Below, in pieces: positions 56,678-64,000 of a stretch of 64,000 nt of DNA. The DNA comes from Calditrichota bacterium. GTDB lineage: Bacteria > Calditrichota > Calditrichia > Calditrichales > Calditrichaceae. Every line of letters begins with the position of its first letter. The first letter of the stretch is position 1. Below the pieces are notes generated by a model, which searched no databases, was not told the origin of the DNA, and saw only the letters and a list, made by a program, of their open reading frames with translations. A program made the translations under genes and the position numbers. The DNA is taken from positions 1 to 64,000 of the forward strand of contig RQOG01000130.1 of the NCBI GenBank assembly GCA_003854985.1. Direction: 5' to 3'.

Positions 56678-57892
56678 ATGTTTCTGATATTAAGCTGGCG
56701 TAATATCTGGCGTAATAAAAAACGCACCATTATAGTTGCAGCGTCTGTTTTTTTTGCCGTTGTTCTATCGGCTATCATGCGATCGGGGCAACTCGGTTCA
56801 TACGAATATATGATCGAATCATCAACAAAAATGTTTACCGGATACCTGCAGATACAGGATAATGATTACTGGGATAAAAAATCGCTGGACAATAGTTTCG
56901 TGATGGAAAATTCCTTTTTGGAAAATGTTAAAGGAAAAAAACATATAACGCATGTTACACCAAGACTGGAGGCTTTTGCACTAATTTCCAGCGATACCAT
57001 AACACGCGTCGCCCAGGTTGTCGGCATACACCCGGAATATGAGGATGAGCTCACCGAAATCAGCAGTCATCTTAAGCAAGGCGTATTTTTAAATCAGAAT
57101 TCTCAGGGTATACTAATCGGCGCTTCGCTGGCCGGTTTTTTAAACGTTGCCGTCGGCGACACATTAACCCTATATGGCGTGGGATACCACGGCACGACTG
57201 CCGCGGCTTTGCTCCCGGTGCAAGGAATATTAAAAATGCCCTTCAAATCGATGGATAACGCCATGACTTTTATCGCTCTGCCTAAGGCCCAGGAAATCTT
57301 TTCCTGTGAAAAACACATTACTTCACTGCCGGTGATGATAGACAACATCGCTAATATTAATAAAGTCCGTGATGCCCTGCAGTCGGAACTTGACAGTACG
57401 CAGGTGATAATGTCCTGGAATGAGATGATGCCTGACCTCGAACAAAGCATTGAAGTCGATAATATTGGCGGGATTATTTCTTTGGGTGTATTATATATTG
57501 TAATCGCTTTCGGGATTTTTGGAACGATAATGATGATGGTTTCGGAAAGAGCCCGCGAATTTGCGGTTTTAATCGCCGTGGGTATGCGTAAGAGCCGCCT
57601 GATTATCGTAACCGCGCTGGAATCGGTTATACTATCTTTCCTTGGCGTAATCACCGGCATAATAGCCAGCATTCCGATCGTACAATATTTAGTATACCAT
57701 CCTATTTACATGGGAGATGAATATGCGGAAATGTATGAAAGTTTCGGCATAGAGCCTATCATGAAATTCAGCGCCCAGCCCTGGATTTTTACATCACAGG
57801 CATTAACCGTTTTAATCATCGCGCTGATCACTATAATATATCCCATCCTATATATCAGGAAAATGAATATCGCAAAGCAAATCAGGGGTTGA
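56678..57892 (+). CDS. ABC transporter permease, FtsX/LolC type
   Basis: The 404-residue protein has the FtsX/MacB topology: one N-terminal TM (WRNIWRNKKRTIIVA...), a large outside domain (about 45-265) and three C-terminal TM segments with IAVGMRKSRL. With the next gene and the ATPase it should form a LolCDE-like complex that releases lipids or lipoproteins to the LolA-like protein. It overlaps the region just before the second permease. Confidence 0.92.
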   Translation: MFLILSWRNIWRNKKRTIIVAASVFFAVVLSAIMRSGQLGSYEYMIESSTKMFTGYLQIQDNDYWDKKSLDNSFVMENSFLENVKGKKHITHVTPRLEAFALISSDTITRVAQVVGIHPEYEDELTEISSHLKQGVFLNQNSQGILIGASLAGFLNVAVGDTLTLYGVGYHGTTAAALLPVQGILKMPFKSMDNAMTFIALPKAQEIFSCEKHITSLPVMIDNIANINKVRDALQSELDSTQVIMSWNEMMPDLEQSIEVDNIGGIISLGVLYIVIAFGIFGTIMMMVSERAREFAVLIAVGMRKSRLIIVTALESVILSFLGVITGIIASIPIVQYLVYHPIYMGDEYAEMYESFGIEPIMKFSAQPWIFTSQALTVLIIALITIIYPILYIRKMNIAKQIRG

Positions 57893-57906
57893 GAAAGGAG
57901 AGGATA

Positions 57907-59121
57907 ATGTTAATAGCGCTTTCATGGAAAAACATCTGGAGAAATAAAAAACGAAGCCTGGTAATCATTATGGCGATTACCTCCGGGTTATGGGGAGGAC
58001 TTTTTTTAAATGCCGTATGGCTGGGTATGGTAGAATCTATGGTTGAAACTGCTATCAGCAGAAATCTGGCCCATATTCAGATTCATCAACCACAATTTGA
58101 CCAGGACAGAGACATCAGAAAACATATTGCCGATGGAGATGGCATTTACAGGTCGTTAACGGCACATAATTCTATCGGCGCCGTTTCTGCCAGAACATTA
58201 ATTAACGGCATGGCTTCTTCACCCGCTTCGGCTTACGGGGTTAATATAATAGGCGTTAACGCACAGAACGAAGCCAATGTTTGTGATATTACCACAAATC
58301 TGCAGGAAGGTGTTTTTTTAGACAGCAAATACCGAAATCCGGCTGTTGTGGGCGCCAAATTAGCCGAGCGGCTTAATCTGAATCTGCGTTCGAAAATTAT
58401 TTTAAGTTTTCAAAATCTGCAGGGCGGCATTAATTATCTGGCCTGTCGGGTGGTCGGGATATACAAGACCAATTCCACCCAGTTTGATGAGATGAATCTT
58501 TATGTCAACCAGGCGGATTTGTTCAAAAACCTGGATACAAAACCGATTTTTCATGAAATCGCCGTCCGGCTTAACGCCATTGATTCCCTTGATGCTGTAA
58601 AAGCGAAAATTGAAAATATAGTGCCCGGTCAGTTAGTGGAAACATGGAAAGAGATTGCGCCTGAATTAGCTTATTTATCCGATATGATGGATTTTTACGC
58701 TTATTTCTTTATCGGAATTATAATCGCCGCCCTGATTTTTGGGATCACCAACACCATGCTGATGTCTGTTGTGGAACGGTTTAAAGAGATTGGTATGTTG
58801 ATGGCCATTGGCATGCATAAGAGCAAGGTATTCATAATGATCCTGGCCGAAACCGTTTTTCTTTCCCTTACAGGAGGAATCATCGGCATAGTAATTTCTG
58901 CCGTAACAATTTTGCTAACTGGATATACAGGCATCAATCTTTCATTTATCGCCGTCAGCCTGGAAAGTTTCGGCTCGGCGGCTATGCTGTATCCTTATCT
59001 GCCATTATCAATCTATTTTACATTGGTGTTGCTAATTGTTATCGCGGCGGTTTTAGCTTCGCTGTTACCGGCATACAAAGCCATCAGGCTTTTACCGGCT
59101 GAGGCCATAAGAACAAATTAA
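57907..59121 (+). CDS. second ABC transporter permease, FtsX/LolE type
   Basis: The start at ATG 57907 follows AAAGGAGAGG; an in-frame TTG 18 bases upstream is not needed. The 404-residue protein is a paralogue of the preceding permease (WKNIWRNKKRSLVII, then FGITNTMLMSVVERFKEIGML) with the same four-TM layout. Two different permeases suggest a heterodimer like LolC/LolE. It ends just before the Cys-rich membrane gene. Confidence 0.92.
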   Translation: MLIALSWKNIWRNKKRSLVIIMAITSGLWGGLFLNAVWLGMVESMVETAISRNLAHIQIHQPQFDQDRDIRKHIADGDGIYRSLTAHNSIGAVSARTLINGMASSPASAYGVNIIGVNAQNEANVCDITTNLQEGVFLDSKYRNPAVVGAKLAERLNLNLRSKIILSFQNLQGGINYLACRVVGIYKTNSTQFDEMNLYVNQADLFKNLDTKPIFHEIAVRLNAIDSLDAVKAKIENIVPGQLVETWKEIAPELAYLSDMMDFYAYFFIGIIIAALIFGITNTMLMSVVERFKEIGMLMAIGMHKSKVFIMILAETVFLSLTGGIIGIVISAVTILLTGYTGINLSFIAVSLESFGSAAMLYPYLPLSIYFTLVLLIVIAAVLASLLPAYKAIRLLPAEAIRTN

Positions 59122-59125
59122 AGGC

Positions 59126-59581
59126 ATGACGATGAAAACAAGAATACTCGGTTTATTAACGCTGATCATGGCAAGCATGGCTTATATAATCGGGCTTTAT
59201 GTGGCCTGTAGTTATTCACCTTGGATGGGTATCTTATATGCCCTTCTTATTCTTTTATGCGTGCCCGTAATTCTATACGCGTATTGCCGTAAGTGCCCTG
59301 CGCAAAATAGCTGCGCCCATTACCTGCCGGCTGTGCTTTGCCGGTTATTACCAGCGCGTAAACAGCAGCCTTATACGATTAAGGATATAACTGCCGTATC
59401 CATTTCATTCATTATACTCACCGCTGTTCCGCAGCGCTGGTTAATTGATGAACCCGCTTTATTGATTCTGTTCTGGGTATTACTGATAACCGCAGCTCTG
59501 ATAATTGTTTTAAACCTGTGCGGGAAATGTACGAACAGGTATTGTGCTTTTTGCAGAAATCATTCGATCATCGAATTATAA
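59126..59581 (+). CDS. membrane protein with two four-cysteine clusters
   Basis: The 151-residue protein has four TM segments (about 8-28, 34-53, 86-104, 110-131). A cysteine cluster follows TM2 (Cys54, 57, 63, 72) and another follows TM4 (Cys132, 135, 140, 143). Both lie on the same side of the membrane, probably the cytoplasm, and could bind zinc or an Fe-S cluster. I do not recognise the family. Its place between the permeases and the ATPase suggests a role in this transporter. Confidence 0.8.
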   Translation: MTMKTRILGLLTLIMASMAYIIGLYVACSYSPWMGILYALLILLCVPVILYAYCRKCPAQNSCAHYLPAVLCRLLPARKQQPYTIKDITAVSISFIILTAVPQRWLIDEPALLILFWVLLITAALIIVLNLCGKCTNRYCAFCRNHSIIEL

Positions 59582-59599
59582 AATATTTGGAGTAAAATC

Positions 59600-60283
59600 A
59601 TGGCGCTCATCGAAATTAAAAACCTGAATAAAATATACAATACGATTGCCGTGCCGGTTCATGCCGTGAAGGACGTTAATCTGTTAATAGACAAAGGGGA
59701 ATTTACAGCCGTTGTCGGTCCTTCCGGTTCGGGGAAAACCACCCTGTTGAACATCATCGGCGGTCTGGATAAACCGACCGACGGCCAGGTGATAATCGAC
59801 GGCAGGGATATAACCAAACTGTCCGACAGCAAAATGGTCGATTACCGGCTAAAAAACATCGGCTTTGTTTTCCAGAGTTATAACCTGATACCGGTTTTAA
59901 CGGCGAGAGAAAATATTGAATTTATTATGTTGCTGCAGGGCGAGAACAAACAAAAGCGTGATGAACGAGCGACTGAACTTTTAAAAGCGGTTGGACTAGG
60001 TGACCGGATAGATACAAGACCGGCAATGCTCTCAGGCGGCCAGCAGCAAAGAGTCGCTGTGGCCAGGGCTTTGGCATCGAAACCATCTTTTGTGCTGGCA
60101 GACGAACCGACAGCCAATCTGGATTCTGCTTCGGCGGAGTCTCTACTGGATATGATGGAAGAGCTGAATAAAAAATATGATATGACCTTTATATTTTCCA
60201 CCCACGACAGCCGGGTAATGAAACGCGCCCGCAGAATAATAACCTTAGTGGACGGAAAAATTGCAGACGATAAAAAAAGCTGA
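59600..60283 (+). CDS. ABC transporter ATP-binding protein, LolD/MacB type
   Basis: The 227-residue ATPase has Walker A GPSGSGKTTLL, the signature LSGGQQQRVAVARAL and Walker B VLADEPTANLD. The PVHAVKDVNL start is typical of the LolD/MacB/FtsE class. It should power the two FtsX permeases encoded upstream. An 18-base gap separates it from the Cys-rich gene. Confidence 0.95.
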   Translation: MALIEIKNLNKIYNTIAVPVHAVKDVNLLIDKGEFTAVVGPSGSGKTTLLNIIGGLDKPTDGQVIIDGRDITKLSDSKMVDYRLKNIGFVFQSYNLIPVLTARENIEFIMLLQGENKQKRDERATELLKAVGLGDRIDTRPAMLSGGQQQRVAVARALASKPSFVLADEPTANLDSASAESLLDMMEELNKKYDMTFIFSTHDSRVMKRARRIITLVDGKIADDKKS

Positions 60284-60320
60284 CACGGTTTTTAGATACA
60301 CAAATAAATTACTAATTACG

Positions 60321-61529
60321 ATGATGAATACATTTAAAAAAATATTCATTCTTATTATTATTCAGACAATGGTATATGCTCAAAACTCTGACTGGGATTT
60401 GGGAGGATATGCCAGAAATCTTTTTACCTTGACGGACGGCGCTATTTCCGACCTGCCGCTGGAGACAGGAAAATGGCAGAATACGGCTCAGCTACGGTTA
60501 AATTTTTTCCTGTATCCTGCAGAATCATTCCAGGCGACACTTCAATCCAGAAGCTTAATAGTCTGGCAAAAGAATATCCGTCAGACGTACACATTTTTGG
60601 ACTTATTAGAAACGGACAGTTATTTTCTGGACCTGACGTATGACTATAAAGATGAAGAGAATTTATATCTGAGAAACGAAATTGATCGTTTGAATCTCAG
60701 TTATACATCGGGAAATATGGAAATCATTTTAGGAAGACAAAGACTGGCCTGGGGCACCTGCCTGGTCTGGAATCCGACCGATTTATTCAATCCATATGAT
60801 GTTCTTGATTTTGATTATGAAGAACGACCAGGTACGGATGCCCTGCAGATTCAATATTACCTCGGTCCTTTATCGCAAATAAATATTTCCGTAACGCCCG
60901 GTAAGACCAGGGAACGTGTCATTTATGCCGGCAGATTCAGAACAAATTTTTATAATTATGATGTCGCCGTATTAGCCGGTTGGCAGAAAAACAGTTTTAA
61001 AGCAGGGCTCAACTGGGCCGGAGAAATATGGAACGCCGGGTTCAGTGGTGAAATTTTATATACGGATGCGCATTATGATTATAAAGCTTTAGCTATGGAG
61101 CCCAATGCTCAAAATTTAACAGTCACGAATGGAAAAATCAGGGGCGCACACTGGATGATGGCTTTTTCCGCAAATTATACGTTTGCCAATTCTTTTTATA
61201 TTCATTCGGAATACTTATATAACAGCATTGGCGCAACCGACAATGCCGGATTAAGACGGTTTACGGTATTATACACCGGTGAATTATCGCCGGCCCGGCA
61301 TGCTGTTTTTCAGGAATTTTCTTATAATATCAGTCCCTTATTGCGCAGCAGTTTTTTTGTTATTTTAAATCCCAATGATAAATCATGGATTGCGGCGCCT
61401 TCACTTCAATATTCGCTCAGTCAAAACTGGGATGTTCTGCTGATGGCGTTTCCATCTGATGGTAAAACGGGCTCGGAATACGGGGATTATCCGGCTCAGT
61501 ATTTTTTCAGGTTAAAGTATTCATTCTGA
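60321..61529 (+). CDS. outer-membrane beta-barrel protein of a LolCDE-like operon
   Basis: The start is taken at ATG 60321 (or 60324), which gives a clean signal peptide (KKIFILIIIQTMVYAQ). A longer upstream frame overlaps the ATPase gene and has no signal. The 402-residue mature part has the alternating pattern of a beta barrel, with EIILGRQRLAWGTCLVWNPT and a C-terminal YFFRLKYSF ending in aromatic Phe, as barrel proteins do. It may be the target or exit of the transporter. Family assignment beyond barrel is unsure. Confidence 0.8.
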   Translation: MMNTFKKIFILIIIQTMVYAQNSDWDLGGYARNLFTLTDGAISDLPLETGKWQNTAQLRLNFFLYPAESFQATLQSRSLIVWQKNIRQTYTFLDLLETDSYFLDLTYDYKDEENLYLRNEIDRLNLSYTSGNMEIILGRQRLAWGTCLVWNPTDLFNPYDVLDFDYEERPGTDALQIQYYLGPLSQINISVTPGKTRERVIYAGRFRTNFYNYDVAVLAGWQKNSFKAGLNWAGEIWNAGFSGEILYTDAHYDYKALAMEPNAQNLTVTNGKIRGAHWMMAFSANYTFANSFYIHSEYLYNSIGATDNAGLRRFTVLYTGELSPARHAVFQEFSYNISPLLRSSFFVILNPNDKSWIAAPSLQYSLSQNWDVLLMAFPSDGKTGSEYGDYPAQYFFRLKYSF

Positions 61530-61537
61530 ATGTAAAA

Positions 61538-63028
61538 TTATTTTTTAGGCAGGGTAATTGTATATTCGCAATATTCTTCGCTTGTAAAAGTAATTTTTGA
61601 ACGACCGCCATGCAGCGTTAACTTTTTCTTTACCATTTGCATATCCTGCAGAATACCGTCCGTATCATTCACATCGCCGATATGCATGGGATTGCTGGTA
61701 GGCGTAAAGAAAAGCTGCAGGACTTCCGATCCCAGCTGGGATTTTTCATCGATAGGATCTTCCTCATCAATGGCTGCATCCCGGGCATCGATAACTTTTT
61801 GTAACATTCTTTCAATCCGGATCAGGCGGCCGTCATGACGAAATTTAAAACCAAAATTTATATCATCATTAAAAGTTTCAAGTTCAATAGTCGCTTCAGG
61901 ATTGTGATTAGCGGCTCTCCTCTGTTCCGGCGTTTCAATGCTATGCAGGATTGTAAATTTTGTAAGAATAATTAAGAACTCCTTCACAATCTGTTGATGT
62001 TGAAACGGAATTTCCTCGCTGTTAAAGTCTTCATATTTAAAGTTAACTTTCTTCTTCGTTTCGATACAGAGCTCTTCAATAAGTTCACTAATGGTACTGG
62101 TAATCAATCCGTCTTCATATTTTCTTGTTGTGCGCAGGGAGTTTTTAAAATGTTTGACGCGGCTCATCAGGGTATGTATCTCCTGCATCATCATCCTTAT
62201 ATCGCCCAGCCGGACAACAATAGGAACAAAATCGCTGCCGCTGACTTCTTTTTTCTTTTGAATCTGGTCTAATTCATCTTTAAACCGGACGGCCTGGTCT
62301 TTGATAAAATTTAGGTCAAGTATTGCTGCATTACGCTTTATGCGATGAACGGCTCTTACAATAATATTTAACACCGAATTATATCCGCCGAAATCGATGG
62401 GATTTTTTAAGGCGTCATCAATTTCCTTCAATTCGTCTTCAACGACTTTTACGAATTCCTGGAGCAGAATCGGTTTGACATGAAGGATATTTACAAGCCA
62501 TTCAATCTGCTTTTTATTATAACGTTCCGATTCCTCCAGTTTCCTGGTCAGATCTTCTTCCGAAGAAATATCCTTTACCGTGCAGATAATACTTACAATT
62601 TTGTTGTCCTGAATTACCCTTTTAAATATAAAAGAAAGGAATCTTGATGAAAGCCATAATCCCGACTGATCTTCATAATGAAACTCGATTTTTGAAAGCG
62701 GATTAAGTTCGTTCAAAGTCTCTTCATCCAGATCATCCCTGAATAAAAATTCCAGATATTCCTGCGTACTGCGGATATTATCTTCAGGGATTCTGTTCTC
62801 CAGTAAGGAGAAAAATTCGCGTCCGGCTAAATCCGGATGATTTAACAGATCTTTAAGATTTGAGGAATATCCTTCCTGGATACAGAACTTTCTGTCCAGC
62901 ATGAATACGCCTTCCGAAATTGCGCCGAGTATCAGGTTTGTACGAACACGCTCCTGCTCCAGATCTTCATATATTGACTGAAGATCGGATGTCAGTTTGG
63001 AGATATTCTCCTGCATTTTATTCATCAT
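61538..63028 (-). CDS. degenerate CheA-like protein (PAS + HPt + broken ATPase domain)
   Basis: The 496-residue protein has an N-terminal coiled coil, a PAS domain (about 30-155), an HPt-like bundle with His228 in AVHRIKRN and a HATPase-like domain (about 335-496). The last lacks kinase residues: the N-box Asn is replaced by Phe358 (TKFTILHS), DDGRG is HDGRL (398-402), and the G2 box is absent. It aligns throughout with the C-terminal half of the 1083-residue sensor protein (11515-14766). It is downstream of cheX and cheY and may pass or store phosphate without making it. Confidence 0.85.
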   Translation of the reverse strand: MMNKMQENISKLTSDLQSIYEDLEQERVRTNLILGAISEGVFMLDRKFCIQEGYSSNLKDLLNHPDLAGREFFSLLENRIPEDNIRSTQEYLEFLFRDDLDEETLNELNPLSKIEFHYEDQSGLWLSSRFLSFIFKRVIQDNKIVSIICTVKDISSEEDLTRKLEESERYNKKQIEWLVNILHVKPILLQEFVKVVEDELKEIDDALKNPIDFGGYNSVLNIIVRAVHRIKRNAAILDLNFIKDQAVRFKDELDQIQKKKEVSGSDFVPIVVRLGDIRMMMQEIHTLMSRVKHFKNSLRTTRKYEDGLITSTISELIEELCIETKKKVNFKYEDFNSEEIPFQHQQIVKEFLIILTKFTILHSIETPEQRRAANHNPEATIELETFNDDINFGFKFRHDGRLIRIERMLQKVIDARDAAIDEEDPIDEKSQLGSEVLQLFFTPTSNPMHIGDVNDTDGILQDMQMVKKKLTLHGGRSKITFTSEEYCEYTITLPKK

Positions 63029-63112
63029 TCTTATCCGAACCTTGCCGGTTAATTAGTTTTATTGATATAATTAACCAACACCCATACTTCAAGTTTTTTC
63101 AATCGAACCGGT

Positions 63113-63559
63113 CTATTCTAAACAAACGATTAAAAACGATTTATGATCCTGCCAGGTTAAAGGAATTACAAACGACTGAATGTCATCAGGGGTTTTAATA
63201 TCCTTGGCTTTTCCTTCAACCACAACCGGCACGGAAATCATAAAATCCGTTCCAAACGCCTGGCGTACATTTCCGGAAATTGTATTGGCCACTTCACCGA
63301 TCAGGTCCTTGATTTCCGGCGATCCGACTTCCTTGGTGCCTAAAATGATACCTGCCAGTGTCTGCAGCATTTCTCCTGATGCGGTGATATAAATACTGCC
63401 TTTTCTTTTCCCGGAAATACCTATGATACCCGTATATTCAAGGACGACCGGTTCAGCGCCTTTCAGATAAGGTATGCCGGTGATAGGTTTATAACCGGTA
63501 ATTTCTTCAAAATAATTGACCGTACTGTCAATAAAAAAATGCAGATCAGTTTCTTTCAT
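63113..63559 (-). CDS. cheX: CheX-family CheY-phosphate phosphatase
   Basis: The 148-residue protein has the CheX/CheC/FliY ExxN motif in IGEVANTISGN (Glu89, Asn92), with the symmetrical alpha/beta fold evident from GSIYITASGEMLQTL. CheX removes phosphate from CheY. A GGGGGA sequence precedes the ATG. It lies two bases after cheY and 84 bases before the degenerate CheA-like gene, so the three form one operon. Confidence 0.88.
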   Translation of the reverse strand: MKETDLHFFIDSTVNYFEEITGYKPITGIPYLKGAEPVVLEYTGIIGISGKRKGSIYITASGEMLQTLAGIILGTKEVGSPEIKDLIGEVANTISGNVRQAFGTDFMISVPVVVEGKAKDIKTPDDIQSFVIPLTWQDHKSFLIVCLE

Positions 63560-63561
63560 TT

Positions 63562-63948
63562 CTATTCCCCCGATTTTAATTGGTTCAACAGGTTCTGGAA
63601 AGACTCTTTGAGTTTTTCTTCCGTGAATGGCTTGCCTACAAAACTTTTTGCCCCGAGTTTAATGGCTTTCAGACCGGTGGCTTTGTCTGATAAGGCCGTA
63701 ACCACCATAACTTTGACCTTTGGATCAATATTAATCATTTCTTCCAAAACCGTTAATCCATCCATTTCCGGCATGGTGATGTCGAGCGTAACGATTTGTG
63801 GAGAAGTCTCCTTGAACTTTTCAAGAGCTTCTTTACCATCTGCAGCCATAGCCACCAACTCCACATTGAAGATAGCAAGGTTTTTTTCAATAACTTTCCT
63901 AATGATTGTAGAATCATCCACGATCATTAGTTTAAATTTACCACTCAT
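63562..63948 (-). CDS. cheY: CheY-like response regulator
   Basis: The 128-residue receiver domain has the acidic pocket Asp11/Asp12, phospho-acceptor Asp56 in VTLDITMPEMDG, Thr84 and Lys106 (VGKPF). There is no output domain, so it acts by protein contact. An AGGAGG site precedes the ATG. Its only local kinase-like partner is catalytically degenerate; the related intact kinase is at 11515-14766. Confidence 0.94.
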   Translation of the reverse strand: MSGKFKLMIVDDSTIIRKVIEKNLAIFNVELVAMAADGKEALEKFKETSPQIVTLDITMPEMDGLTVLEEMINIDPKVKVMVVTALSDKATGLKAIKLGAKSFVGKPFTEEKLKESFQNLLNQLKSGE

Positions 63949-64000
63949 TTAGCTCCTCCTTACATGAATATTTAGATTAGTAACGTTTTCTATTTGAAGG

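Overview
This window is a gene-dense stretch of a bacterial chromosome, moderately AT-rich by eye, with no rRNA, tRNA or CRISPR that I could find. The organism is most likely a Gram-negative member of the FCB group, and I lean towards the Calditrichota or a close relative. The reasons are a secreted M14 carboxypeptidase ending in a type IX secretion (PorSS/T9SS) sorting domain, a dipeptidyl-peptidase III with the five-residue HEISH zinc motif known from Caldithrix, a LolA/LolCDE-like outer-membrane system, a GSCFA protein, and a REP-associated transposase with REP-like palindromes. Lineage is inference.

Layout. 1-3.9 kb: the yceD-rpmF-plsX-fabH-fabD-fabG lipid operon (minus strand). 4-11.3 kb: acetate kinase, 3-hydroxyacyl-CoA dehydrogenase, nucleoside diphosphate kinase, succinyl-CoA ligase, carbamate kinase and a cyclic-2,3-diphosphoglycerate-synthetase-like protein, a block rich in substrate-level phosphorylation enzymes. 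11.5-14.8 kb: a very large sensor kinase fused to an N-terminal ROK sugar-kinase-like domain. 14.9-23.6 kb: a decayed small gene, a frameshifted threonine aldolase, free-methionine sulfoxide reductase, an archaeal-type thiolase/HMG-CoA synthase/DUF35 module, an SDR, lipoate ligase, DPP III and an RraB-like protein. 23.8-25.4 kb: an ECF sigma/anti-sigma pair with a divergent membrane gene behind strikingly matched divergent promoter motifs.

25.7-33.7 kb is the accessory island: a type I restriction-modification operon (hsdR, tcmP, a three-Cys-motif DUF5131 gene, hsdS, a REP-associated transposase, hsdM, then a 44-residue gene fragment), with 4- to 5-base overlaps at several junctions. 34-46 kb holds a lipoprotein, an M64 peptidase, a GH13_18 phosphorylase, a STAS/PP2C partner-switch pair, a MATE/ANKH-like exporter, a SemiSWEET, an ALDH7-type dehydrogenase with an Rrf2 regulator, a REP-like repeat cluster and a metal permease fused to an HMA domain. 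46-50 kb holds a frameshifted cupin followed by an attC-like hairpin, the T9SS carboxypeptidase and a GSCFA gene.

51-64 kb: small membrane/DNA-binding genes, topoisomerase I with an in-frame stop near its end, a TetR-controlled LolCDE-like operon containing an unusual 8-cysteine membrane protein, and a cheY-cheX-CheA-like operon. The CheA-like protein is a degenerate relative of the ROK-fused kinase at 11.5 kb, so the two loci may work together.

The most unusual items are the ROK-sensor kinase and its degenerate relative, the TcmP/DUF5131/transposase insertion inside the restriction operon, and the mirror-image ECF promoters. Several genes (threonine aldolase, cupin, topoisomerase I, a small gene at 14.9 kb) are interrupted. 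Two of these breaks lie in homopolymers and may be sequencing errors.
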